A DNA stretch of 64,000 nt from contig JAQMWT010000323.1 in the NCBI GenBank assembly GCA_029834535.1, positions 98,600 through 162,599 on the forward strand. Direction: 5' to 3'. Source of the stretch: Chrysophaeum taylorii. Taxonomy: Eukaryota > Sar > Pelagophyceae > Pelagomonadales > Pelagomonadaceae. The notes under the pieces were generated by a model. That model was not told the DNA's origin. It worked only from the letters and a program-made list of their open reading frames with translations, and did not search any database. How positions within the stretch are numbered: the first letter of the stretch is position 1; every line of letters begins with the position of its first letter. Shown piece by piece: positions 40,391-50,029 of this stretch. Made by a program: the position numbers and the translations under genes.

Positions 40391-41383
40391 TTGTCCCTCG
40401 ATTTAGGGTAAGGATCATGTAGGCGCGAGAGTAAGGATCAGGTAGGCGCGAGAGCCAGACAGTGATCCTCCAAGCCGTCTACGGCGACCTCGCAGACTAT
40501 TTCCACGACCCGCGGCGGCTCTTTCAGCGCGCCATTCTCACGCCCCGTCGAAACGATGTTGTCGATGCTGACAACGCGCGCATGACCGCGGCCTTTTTTT
40601 CCCGGAGACGAGGCGTCGGAGTTCTTTTCGGCTGACTAGGCTGGGTCGGAAGACGACGCCTCGCTCTTTACAGTAGAGTTTTCAACTCCCTGACAACCAA
40701 CGGCATGCTGACTTTGATCGCGAGCTTAATGTCTTCGCAACCTCGACCCGTCGCACGGCCACTGCAACGGTACCAGATACATGATCGATCGTGTCGTTGT
40801 CACCGAGGCTCCTCCAACCTGTATCCCTTAAGGCCCGCCGACGCCAAACGATCACCAAGAGCCAGGGCCAGACGCCCCGCGAGGTCGGCGTCCTCTTCCC
40901 AAGCCCGTCTTCTGCCACGTCCAGCTCTACGTGGCTCTCTGTCGATCGGCATCCCCGAGGATATACTCTTCTGGGTCGACGACTCCACCCTACCCCACAC
41001 GTGCTGCGCAATACCGATAAGCCCCCTCCCGGCGTCTACACGCGCACTGTAGGTGAACTTACTGGGACCAGGTGAACTTACTGGGGTTTGAGATTGGGAC
41101 TAGGTGAACTAAGTGACCAGGTGAACTTACTGGGACCAAGTGAACTTACTGGGGTTTTTAGAGTGAACGCAAAGGCTAGCGGCGTGTACGGATCAAAGCA
41201 GCTTAGATTGGCGGAGGTGAGAGCGACGAGCTCGAAGGAGAGTGGGGTGAGTGGATGTGAGCACGAGTGGGCTTACGCCGAACTTACTGGGGTTAGAGAT
41301 TGGGACTAGGTGAACTTACTGGGACCAGGTGAACTTACTGGGGTTAGGTGAACTTACTGGCGAACTTACTGGCCTGCACTTGT
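40335..41383 (+). mobile_element. Helitron-like repeat, copy 2
   Basis: Same structure as copy 1: left end TCCTAACTACTAATCGACAG, TGTC repeat, decayed helicase tail and 3' GGTGAACTTACTGG subrepeats ending CACTTGT. It is followed at once by copy 3 in the same orientation, and the two share the T at 41383. The flanking base before the left end is A. Confidence 0.72.
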
Positions 41384-42429
41384 CCTAACTACTAATCGAC
41401 AGATGTTTGTCTGTCTGTCTGTTTGTCCCTCGATTTAGGGTAAGGATCAGGTAGGCGCGAGAGTAAGGATCAGGTAGGCGCGAGAGCCAGACAGTGATCC
41501 TCCAAGCCGTCTACGGCGACCTCGCAGACTATTTCCACGACCCGCGGCGGCTCTTTCAGCGCGCCATTCTCACGCCCCGTCGAAACGATGTTGTCGATGC
41601 TGACAACGCGCGCATGACCGCGGCCTTTTTTTCCCGGAGACGAGGCGTCGGAGTTCTTTTCGGCTGACTAGGCTGGGTCGGAAGACGACGCCTCGCTCTT
41701 TACAGTAGAGTTTTCAACTCCCTGACAACCAACGGCATGCTGACTTTGATCGCGAGCTTAATGTCTTCGCAACCTCGACCCGTCGCACGGCCACTGCAAC
41801 GGTACCAGATACATGATCGATCGTGTCGTTGTCACCGAGGCTCCTCCAACCTGTATCCCGTAAGGCCCGCCGACGCCAAACGATCACCAAGAGCCAGGGC
41901 CAGACGCCCCGCGAGGTCGGCGTCCTCTTTCCCAAGCCCGTCTTCTGCCACGTCCAGCTCTACGTGGCTCCCGGTCGATCGGCATCCCCGAGGATATACT
42001 CATCTGGGTCGACGACTCCACCCTACCCCACACGTGCTGCGCAATACCGATAAGCCCCCTCACGGCGTCTACACGCGCACTGTAGGTGAACTTACTGGGA
42101 CCAGGTGAACTTACTGGGGTTGGGGATTGGGACTAGGTGAGCTGAGTGACCAGGTGAACTTACTGAGACCAAGTGAACTTACAGGGGTTTTTAGAGTGAA
42201 CGCAAAGGCGAGCGGCGTGTACGGATCAAAGCAGCTTAGATTGGCGGAGGTGAGAGCGACGAGCTCGAAGGAGAGTGGGGTGAGTGGATGTGAGCACGAG
42301 TGGGCTTACACCGAACTTACTGGGATTAGAGATTGGGACTAGGTGAACTTACTGGGACCAGGTGAACTTACTGGGGTTAGAGATTGGGACCAGGTGAACT
42401 TACTGGCGAACTTACTGGCCTGCACTTGT
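41383..42429 (+). mobile_element. Helitron-like repeat, copy 3
   Basis: Head to tail with copy 2. Helicase remnants are clear here: 'ILQAVYGDLADYFHDPRRL' at about 41495-41555, 'NLDPSHGHCNGTRYMIDR' at about 41770-41826 and 'TITKSQGQTPREVGVLFPKP' from about 41880, the PIF1-type motif VI region. The segment normally between the NGTR and SQGQT motifs is mostly deleted. Confidence 0.72.
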
Positions 42430-42568
42430 AACACCGAAATCCGAGCGACTGTCGGCGGGCACGTTGAATTTACATACACGATGTACCTTGGGGCCCTATC
42501 CGAAAAGAAATGTCGAGAAGTCCTCCAAGCGCGTTTCTAGCACGCAGGAATTGGTGGGTGCTTAAGTA

Positions 42569-43642
42569 CTATCGGGTCATGTTACGGCGAGTCCAGGTGG
42601 TGGCGCGGTCGCTATCGCTCGAGTAGATCATCGGCGTGATGGCGGTGCGGTCGTTTGATATTGCAAGCGTGAGGATCGGCGGATCGTCGAGGTGCGGGGC
42701 GCGCAAGGAAGAAGGCGGTGGTGCCGCGTCCGCCGCCGAGAGCCTGCGTCTCGCACGAGAGATGCAAGCGTTGGTCGCCGCGGGCGGGAGCGAAGCCTTT
42801 CGCGCGGGGCGCGAAGCCGTAGGCACGTAGTGGACGGGCGCCCAGCTGCCGTCGTCGTCGCCCGGGGGTGGCGCGCAGACGACAAAGTGGTCCGGGAGCT
42901 TTCCGGTGCGCGCGAAATACGCGTGGATCCAACGAGCGTCTTTGGAATAACGATCGAGGGTACGCTTCGTATCGTTCCACGGCGTCATCGAGAGCCTGAG
43001 GACGCGCCACTTGATGGGCTCCATCGAATGGACGTTGTGGGGCAGCGGAAGCCCCACGTAGACCTTGAGGAGCTCGTGGGCGCACGAGGCGTAGGCTTGC
43101 TTGAACTCGTGGACGAGGGACGAGAGCGAGTCGAATTTGATTTCCTTGCTCTGGAGCGCGGCTCTCCGACTGATACCAACCGCGCCCCAGAGCATGACAC
43201 GCGTGTCGACGACCGCGAGGACGATATGTCTGTAACTCCGGTCGCCCGACTTTGACTTGAAGGACAGCGGAAACCTTTCGAGTTCGAGCATGTCGGCGGT
43301 CAGAAAGAAGCCGAGGAAGACGGCCTCGACGCATTGGATGGGGAGCGCCTCGCGCATGATCTCCTTCGCCGTGGTCGTCACGTGCTTGAGCCCGCGGTCC
43401 TTGCGGAGGTGGAAGTATCCACGTCCCGTATGGTTGTACTCGAAGGACAGGATGTACCGCATGATTGCAGCGAGCTTCGCCTTGGTCGACATCCCCGGGG
43501 GGAGCATTGGCCGTTGCGGTACGGGCGGCTGCGCAGAGAGTCACACAACACTCACAAACGGCCGCACCGCGACGAGATTGGGCGTCGATTTGATCGCGTC
43601 GATCCGAGCCTGGGTCTCGCTGTCCAGACTTAGAACCTTCAT
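42569..43642 (-). CDS. Vasohibin-like tubulinyl-Tyr carboxypeptidase (spliced)
   Basis: Exon 2 (43528-42569) contains 'MRYILSFEYNHTG', 'EALPIQCVEAVFLGFFLT', 'LERFPLSFKS', 'YRHIVLAVV' and 'GAVGISRRAALQ'. These match the vasohibin core, with the Cys-His-Ser triad at C95, H130 and S149 of the model. The enzyme removes the C-terminal Tyr of alpha-tubulin. A first exon at 43642-43556 (MKVLSLDSET...) joins in frame across a 27-nt intron with a GTGAGT donor, or a 39-nt intron if the GTGCGG donor 12 nt upstream is used. Either choice restores a Pro-rich segment like that before the animal core. The C-terminal ~90 residues are low-complexity. No SVBP partner gene is seen in the window. Confidence 0.8.
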
Positions 43643-43655
43643 AACTTCGTGATCT

Positions 43656-43742
43656 AGATACGATATCCCTGACGCGCTCATTTCAACAAATCAGCACCGT
43701 ATGTCTTTGATATCAGGTTCCAAGATACGATATCCCTGACGC
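43656..43742. repeat. Duplicated 20-mer upstream of the vasohibin gene
   Basis: AGATACGATATCCCTGACGC occurs exactly at 43656-43675 and again at 43723-43742, in the same orientation, 14-100 bp upstream of the vasohibin start. It may be a promoter element or a small duplication. Confidence 0.6.
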
Positions 43743-43786
43743 TTCTGCACACGTGGACTTTCTTTTCCTTTTCTGTCGACGTTCGT

Positions 43787-43850
43787 ACAGAGTGGGTGAC
43801 TCTGTCTCGGGGTGGTCGTTCCTACAGAGTGCGTAACTCTGTCTCGGGGT
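43787..43850. promoter_or_regulatory. Tandem pair of palindromic sites upstream of vasohibin
   Basis: ACAGAGT-5 nt-ACTCTGT occurs at 43787-43805 and 43824-43842, 37 bp apart, each followed by CTCGGGGT. The arms are conserved while the spacers differ (GGGTG and GCGTA). This is the form of a binding site for a dimeric regulator. The function is inferred; it lies about 145-210 bp upstream of the minus-strand vasohibin start. Confidence 0.45.
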
Positions 43851-44083
43851 CGTCCGTCCATCCATCCGTCCGTCCGTTAGAGCGACGACGAAACCACGCT
43901 TTTCCTACAACCACGCAACAGGGAAACAATTAGGAAATAAAGGCCTGCAGGAGAGGAGCCATCGTCGTCGCCATCGTCGTCGCCATCGTCGTCGCCATCG
44001 TCGACTTCGCTGCCGAGTGAGAGCGTAACAACAACGAATCATCAACTAGGAGTGCGAGATGCCGGTAAATGTTGGGGTTCTGC

Positions 44084-45997
44084 TTAGAAGTTGTTGGGCG
44101 TGAACTGCTTGAAGCCGAGGAGAGACAGCGTCTTTGCCATGATGAGAAAAGTCGCCGTGATGGAGCTTTCGAGAAGATCGCCAACGGGTTGTTTCGAATA
44201 GACGCGGGCGGCGAGCTCGGGGTTGGCGTAGGGTCCGACAAGACGGTATTGGTGCATGGTGAAGGGGCCGAACATGATCTTCCACCAGATCTTAGGTTTG
44301 GTGAAGAACAAGCGCCGAAGGGGCGGGAGAGCCCCGAACTGCTCGGCGAGATCGTCGCAATAGAGCTGGAAATCCACCAAGCCCTTGACCCTCTTCGCGT
44401 CGTAGCCAAAGCGGTACTCCCAGTTGGCTTGGTCCTTTGCGGCGGTCGTCTCCATCACCTCCCTCGACGGTAGCGTCACCACGCCATCAAAGACGAGAGC
44501 AAAGAAGCGGGATTGCATCTCCGCGGTGGGCGGGATGGCACCGAATGCAGGTCGCGCGAAGCCGAAGAAGGCGAGCTCGCCCGTCTGGAACAACGGACAG
44601 AAGATTTGCTTGTAAAGTTTCCGGGGGTTCTGGCCGTAACGCTTGTTCAGGTCTGCGACGCGAACGCCATCCGATACTTGGTCGTGCTTGACGTCGTCGG
44701 CCTCGAACATCGGGAAGGAATTCTTGTACCCGGTGCACGCTACAACGGCGTCGGCGACAAACTCCGAGCCGTCGGCAAAGACCGCCTTCTTACCCCCCTT
44801 CAAGACAAAGGTGTCGCGGTGGAGTTCGGCGCCCTTGGTGACCATGGCCGTGACAAAGCCCTCGTTCTTGCACCCAAATTTCGAAAAGGCGCTGGTCCCC
44901 TGCGACATGTTGAGCTCACCGATCTTCTGGAGCACGGCGCGCTCGGAGGCGTCCTTGGCTCGTCCCCCGCCATACTTAGCGACGGTCTTCTTGGCCAGCT
45001 GCGTGACGTAGCCAACCCAGTCCCCCAAAACGTAGGGGTTCGAGTACCGGCACCGGTTTGTGTTGAGGTCGGTGACGCGGCCGTCCGACTGCTTGCGGGG
45101 GATGATGTGACCGTGCTTGCCGCGGACGGCGATCGCGACCTTGGCCGCCTCCTCGGCGATTTCGTTGCATATGTCCGAGCCCGACTCTCCCGCTCCGACG
45201 ATCAGAATTCGCTTGTCCTTGAACACTTCGGGTTTCTTGTAATTCTCCGAGTGAACGATCTCGCCGCCCGAGGCGACGTACTCGTCCTGGCCCTCAAATT
45301 CCGGCAGGCTCGCCCACGTGTTGGTGCCCGTGCACACGGCGACCGCGTCGAACGCCAGAGTCTTCGCCGTCGCTCGTTCCGAGGGGTCCATTCGCCGCTT
45401 TTCCCCCGTGACGTGGTCGTAGTAATCGTACACGTACGAACCCTTGATCTTCTCAAACCCCTGCGTCGCCGCCTTGCCGTAAAAGTCGTCGAGCGTCGCC
45501 GCGCCCTTGGTCGCGGCCTCCTCGCGCGCCGACTCGGGCACGCCTCGTCCCAGAAGAAATGTCGACCGATGCGGCCACACGTAGCATCCTCCCAACGCGA
45601 CCTTCACGAGCCACTTCCCCGTGGTCGGGCACTTGGTCACGCTCTTCACCGTGGACCGGAACTCGATGTGCTCGTACAGCCCGAACTCCGTCGCGAAACC
45701 GTCGAGGTAATTAAGATACTCCTCGTCCGACCAGAACTTGGGCGAGTCCTCGCGCCCGTCCGAGTAGTCAGAGTAGGCGGTCAGGAGCGACGACGTCGTC
45801 AGCATCGTGCGATCGTACGATTTCGTGTACACGCCCCCGATCCGCACGTTTTCGTCGAAGCATTGCACAGTGTGTCCCAGCGCGGTCACCTCCTTCATCA
45901 CGGTCAGACCCGACGCTCCGGCGCCGATCACGCACAACGTCTTTTTACCGGGGGCGGCCTCCACAACTTCGACCTCGCTCCTGCTCCCGCCGAACAT
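44084..45997 (-). CDS. Flavin-containing monooxygenase (FMO)-like
   Basis: A 637-residue protein with the FAD Rossmann motif 'LCVIGAGASGLTVMKEV' near residue 22 and a second nucleotide motif 'ILIVGAGESGSDICNEIAEE' near residue 262 for NADPH. 'VACTGYKNSFPMF' is the usual C-terminal strand of the fold. FMOs oxygenate soft nucleophiles such as amines and sulfides. It is longer than a typical 450-530-residue FMO, with extra sequence around 140-210 and at the C-terminus. The strict FxGxxxHxxxY fingerprint is replaced by 'GGEIVHSENYKKPEVF', so a related Baeyer-Villiger or N-hydroxylating role is possible. It is divergent from BRK1, with a Helitron-like copy between them. Confidence 0.8.
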   Translation of the reverse strand: MFGGSRSEVEVVEAAPGKKTLCVIGAGASGLTVMKEVTALGHTVQCFDENVRIGGVYTKSYDRTMLTTSSLLTAYSDYSDGREDSPKFWSDEEYLNYLDGFATEFGLYEHIEFRSTVKSVTKCPTTGKWLVKVALGGCYVWPHRSTFLLGRGVPESAREEAATKGAATLDDFYGKAATQGFEKIKGSYVYDYYDHVTGEKRRMDPSERATAKTLAFDAVAVCTGTNTWASLPEFEGQDEYVASGGEIVHSENYKKPEVFKDKRILIVGAGESGSDICNEIAEEAAKVAIAVRGKHGHIIPRKQSDGRVTDLNTNRCRYSNPYVLGDWVGYVTQLAKKTVAKYGGGRAKDASERAVLQKIGELNMSQGTSAFSKFGCKNEGFVTAMVTKGAELHRDTFVLKGGKKAVFADGSEFVADAVVACTGYKNSFPMFEADDVKHDQVSDGVRVADLNKRYGQNPRKLYKQIFCPLFQTGELAFFGFARPAFGAIPPTAEMQSRFFALVFDGVVTLPSREVMETTAAKDQANWEYRFGYDAKRVKGLVDFQLYCDDLAEQFGALPPLRRLFFTKPKIWWKIMFGPFTMHQYRLVGPYANPELAARVYSKQPVGDLLESSITATFLIMAKTLSLLGFKQFTPNNF

Positions 45998-46197
45998 GCT
46001 TTCTCCGTTTTGGTATGGATGACGACGACCACACTTTGGTGTTGTTTGTTACACGTACTCGAATTCCATCCTTCCTTCTGGTGTGCACCCCTCCAGGCCA
46101 GGCCAGGGGAACAATGAATGAAAACCACGCACGCCGCTTCTTTGAAGGTCCGTTGAGTATTCAACGGGCATATGTGTTTTTTCTTCGATAAACAAAT

Positions 46198-47245
46198 ACA
46201 AGGGCAGGCCAGTAAGTTCGCCTAGTCCCAATCTCTAACCCCAGTAAGTTCACCTGGTCCCAGTAAGTTTCATATAAGTTCACCTGGTCAGTATTATTAT
46301 TGACAGTAAGTTCACCTAGCTCACACCAACTCCTTTGAGCTCGTCGCTCTCGCCTCCGCCAATCTAAGCTGCTTTGATCCGCACGCGCCTCCAACCTTTG
46401 AGTTTACTCTAAAAACCCTTTACTCTAAAAACCCCAGTATGTTCACCTGGTCCCAGTTTCACCTGGTCACTCAGCTCACCTAGTCCCAATCTCCAACCCC
46501 AGTAAGTTCACCTGGTCCCAGTAAGTTCACCTACAGTGCGCGTGTAGACGCCGTGAGGGGGCTTATCGGTATTGCGCAGCACGTGTGGGGTAGGGTGGAG
46601 TCGTCGACCCAGATGAGTATATCCTCGGGGATGCCGATCGACAGAGAGCCACGTAGAGCTGGACGTGGCAGAAGACGGGCTTGGGAAAGAGGACGCCGAC
46701 CTCGCGGGGCGTCTGGCCCTGGCTCTTGTTGATCGTTTGGCGTAGGCGGGCCTTAAGCGATACAGGTTGGAGGAGCCTCGGTGACAACGACACGATCGAT
46801 CATGTATCTGGTACCGTTGCAGTGGCCGTGCGACGGGTCGAGGTTGCGAAGACATCAAGCTCGCGATCGAAGTCAGCATGCCGTTGGTTGTCAGGGAGTT
46901 GAAAACTCTACAGTAAAGAGCGAGGCGTCGTCTTCCGACCCAGCCTAGTCAGCCGAAAAGAACTCCGACGCCTCGTCTCCGGGAAAAAAAGGCCGCGGTC
47001 ATGCGCGCGTTGTCAGCATCGACAACATCGTTTCGACGGGGCGTGAGAATGGCGCGCTGGCTAAAAGAGCCGCCGCGGGTCGTGGAAATAGTCTGCGAGG
47101 TCGCCGTAGACGGCTTGGAGGATCACTGTCTGGCTCTCGCGCCTACCTGATCCTTACTCTCGCGCCTACCTGATCATTACCCTAAATCGAGGGACAAACA
47201 AACAAACAGACAGACAGACAAACATCTGTCGATTAGTAGTTAGGA
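46198..47245 (-). mobile_element. Helitron-like repeat, copy 4 (inverted)
   Basis: A full-length copy in the opposite orientation, with its 5' TCCTAAC at 47245 and its 3' CCCTTGT end at 46198. It carries the same helicase tail remnants ('TINKSQGQTPREVGVLFPKP') and the same subrepeats. It lies in the divergent promoter space between the FMO and BRK1 genes. Confidence 0.72.
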
Positions 47246-47366
47246 AATAAACCTTACCCCATCTGCCATCGATCGACAAGGCTTTTTTTTACGAACCTTT
47301 CTTTCCTGCCTCATCACACGACATCGCTTCACTTCCCGCAAAAAGCAAGGATCATTAGAGACGAGG

Positions 47367-47627
47367 ATGCCGGCCGACAAGGGCGGAGGGAGTCGCGCCA
47401 TCGCGCCCGACACGCGGCACATGGTCCAGACGATTCAGCAGGACTGGGAGGACAGGGAACTGATCGAGACCGTGCAGATGAACATCCTGGCCATCACGGC
47501 GTTTCTGAACAAGATCGACACGTCGACTCGGTACAAGCTGGCGCGCATCAACGAGAAGCTCGCCAAGCTCGAACGGACTTTGGACTTTTGCGAGTCGGCG
47601 GTGAAGACGACCTTGGAGACCGAGTAG
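47367..47627 (+). CDS. BRK1: BRK1/HSPC300, SCAR/WAVE complex subunit
   Basis: An 86-residue, fully helical protein. 'IQQDWEDRELIETVQMNILA' and 'ITAFLNKIDTSTRYKLARIN' followed by EKLAKLERTLDF match the BRICK1/HSPC300 family along its length (usual length 75-85). The protein is the small core subunit of the SCAR/WAVE complex that activates Arp2/3 actin nucleation. It is followed 22 nt later by the phosphoesterase gene on the same strand; no functional link is known. Confidence 0.92.
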   Translation: MPADKGGGSRAIAPDTRHMVQTIQQDWEDRELIETVQMNILAITAFLNKIDTSTRYKLARINEKLAKLERTLDFCESAVKTTLETE

Positions 47628-47649
47628 CAGGATTAACGATAGGGTAAGG

Positions 47650-48666
47650 ATGACGGAGGGTCGGATAATAAGGGGCGTCAAGGCCGACGTCAAGGAGGGG
47701 TGTCCGTGGGTGTTCGTGCAGTTGGCCGATAGCCAGCTGGGGATGCTGAACATGGCAACGGCACCCGACGAGTGGGGCGAGGAGGCGCGTAATTTAGGTG
47801 TGGCGGTGGAGAAGATAAACTTTATGTGTCCGCGGCCGTCGTTCGTTGTGGTGTGCGGGGACTTGGTAAACGAGTTCCCCAAGCACGACCCCGACCGTGC
47901 GGCGCGGCAGGTTGCCGACTTTAAGCGGATCGTCAAAGGGATCGACGCTTCGATTCCATTGGTGTGCGTGTGCGGAAACCACGACGTCGGCGACGTTCCG
48001 ACGCGCCAGTCCGTCGGGCTCTGGACATCGAGATTTGGGGTTGACTACGGCGAATTCCGAGTAGGGGATACGCGGTGTCTCGTGCTCAACTCGCAGCTCT
48101 ATTCGGCCAAGGAGGAGGGCGACCACGAGATGGCCTCCGAGCAGGACGAGTGGTTGGACGCTATCGCGAACGACGACCATTCGGCCACCAACGCCATCAT
48201 CTTCTCCCACATTCCGCCGTTTATTTACGACGAGCACGAGCCAAAGGGATACTTTAACTTCCGGCCCGACATCCGAAAGGATCTCCTCGACACGACAAAG
48301 AGGATCCGCGCGAAGCGCAAAACTTTTTTTTGCGGACACTTTCATCGCAACGCGGGGGCTTGGACGACCGACAGGAGCATCGAGGTCGTTGTAACCTCGG
48401 CCGTCGGCACTACGCTTGGCTGGAGCAAAACGCGCACCTCGCTCGAGGACAGACTCGGCCTCGCGGGCATCGACTGGACCTACAGATCCTGCGACGCCCA
48501 CGCCTCCGGTCTTCGCTGCGTCTGTGTCCACCCTCGCCTAGGCATTCGCCACAAGTGGTTTGCGCTCAACGACATTCCCCACACCTTCGACTTGGCCTCG
48601 GACGTTCCCGGACCCGACCACCACGTCGCCTCCTGGGATGGCGAACCGCCGCCGCTGCCGCCTTAG
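47650..48666 (+). CDS. CPPED1-like calcineurin-type metallophosphoesterase
   Basis: A 338-residue protein with the metal-binding motifs of the family in order: 'VQLADSQLG' (D27, with Gln in place of the usual His, as in CPPED1), 'VVVCGDLVNEF', 'VCGNHDVGD', 'FSHIPPF' and 'FFCGHFHRNAG'. Human CPPED1 is a Ser/Thr phosphatase acting on Akt; a protein or small-molecule phosphatase role is inferred here. The start context is GGGTAAGGATG, as for the Nup62 gene. It ends just before a GGT-rich repeat. Confidence 0.88.
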   Translation: MTEGRIIRGVKADVKEGCPWVFVQLADSQLGMLNMATAPDEWGEEARNLGVAVEKINFMCPRPSFVVVCGDLVNEFPKHDPDRAARQVADFKRIVKGIDASIPLVCVCGNHDVGDVPTRQSVGLWTSRFGVDYGEFRVGDTRCLVLNSQLYSAKEEGDHEMASEQDEWLDAIANDDHSATNAIIFSHIPPFIYDEHEPKGYFNFRPDIRKDLLDTTKRIRAKRKTFFCGHFHRNAGAWTTDRSIEVVVTSAVGTTLGWSKTRTSLEDRLGLAGIDWTYRSCDAHASGLRCVCVHPRLGIRHKWFALNDIPHTFDLASDVPGPDHHVASWDGEPPPLPP

Positions 48667-50029
48667 GAGGTGGTGGTGGTGGTGGTGTTTATACGCTTCT
48701 CTTTTTTGAAACCCCCGCCATTTTTTGCTCCGCTTCGTCGTCGTCGTCGTCGTAGTTTCCCCCCCTGGGTTTTTTATTTTGGTCGGGACCAGGCTAAAAT
48801 ACTATCACCTATATACTCCGCTTCTTATTTCACTTATGAAAAGAAAGACCGTGCGGTTGATTCCACAACACGACGGTAATTGATTTTATATAGGAGACGA
48901 GAAGCAGGAGGAGTCAAGGAGAGGAGAGGCAGGAGGAGTCAAGGAGACGAGAGGTGATAAAAGTCGAGGAGACGAGAGGCAATAAAAGACAAGGAGCATC
49001 TCGTTCTCCGACTCCGTTAGAACCTTGACGGACGCACGCTAGTCGAAGGGTGCCACGTGCTTTTTATTCGACCCCGGTACGCACGGAGCAGTCATGCGCG
49101 GTGTTCTGGTGTTCTCTCGTGGGCGATGGTGTTGGCGATCCCATTCCAAGGCGGAAACGCCCCCTATTAATTGTCCGAGAAACCTACATTTGGGATTTTA
49201 CAGCATTGTAGGCTGAACGTCAATTAAGCGAAACGCGGCATGTATTGTTAGATTTAGGCGGAGGTTTGGGGGGAGTGTTAGGGGATACTGTGAATGACGT
49301 CATCCATCCTCGGACCCTACACTAAAATAAGAGACAGGTCGCTCATAATTTTTCAAGGAGACTCATCGCGAGTGCCGATTTCATGGGGGGTATGCAGAGC
49401 GCGCCATGTCGAAGTACGGCGTGTGGTCCGTGCAACCGATGCACCGTCGGCTTCTGACGCGGTGCACAAACAAAAAAAGACAGAAAACAAAATGAGTAAG
49501 GTTCCCGTACTTCTGGTGGACCGCTTGCTCAAAAAAAGTTGAGATATCTTGCTGCGAGTGAACGCGGCGTCGCTGGAGGTTGGGTGGCGATGCGAGTGTC
49601 GTCGGGCAGTCCGACGTCACCTTCGAGGCTCTTCTAGCGCAAGTAACTAAACTTCTAGACGGCCGATACCGACGACGATGTCAAGCGAGCGTCGCCGAGT
49701 GACTTCCATGGCGTAGTGCCATAGGTTACTTTCTAATAATCCGACATCTTCGCCTCTCGTCGCTTCTTTTGCAGAGGGCTCTGTTCTTTCTTCCCTACGT
49801 GCAAGATGCGCGCGTTCGCCTCCACAAACAACGGGGGCCGTGCGGAAACGAGTAAGTTTAGCTTCAGGATAAATTCGTGGGCGTCGGAATCACCGATCCA
49901 ATTCCCGGTCTTGGCCCACGTCATCGCCGCTGCGACGGCCCACGCCCGTACGTTCTTTCCCTCGCACGGTCAGCTGAACAGCCATGCTCATATGCGCTGG
50001 CGCCAAAATGAGTATAATAGTAAAAAGGA
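48667..50029. other. Intergenic, no gene supported
   Basis: It holds (GTC)n near 48736-48753 and an imperfect array of GGAGACGAGAGGCA/GGAGTCAA units at 48893-48985. The longest open frames (49294-49542, 49806-50102) match nothing I know. Confidence 0.4.

Noticed and set aside
41737-42108. 123-codon frame present in each Helitron-like copy
   Set aside because: It is not conserved as a protein relative to the helicase frame; it overlaps the helicase motif VI remnant in a different frame and starts inside the NSLTTNGM remnant.
44513-46117. A 534-codon plus-strand frame
   Set aside because: It is antisense to the FMO gene, whose family motifs are unambiguous on the minus strand.
48893-48985. 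Possible CRISPR-like array of GGAGACGAGAGG units
   Set aside because: The units are imperfect, contiguous and without unique spacers, and the DNA is eukaryotic; it is a simple minisatellite.
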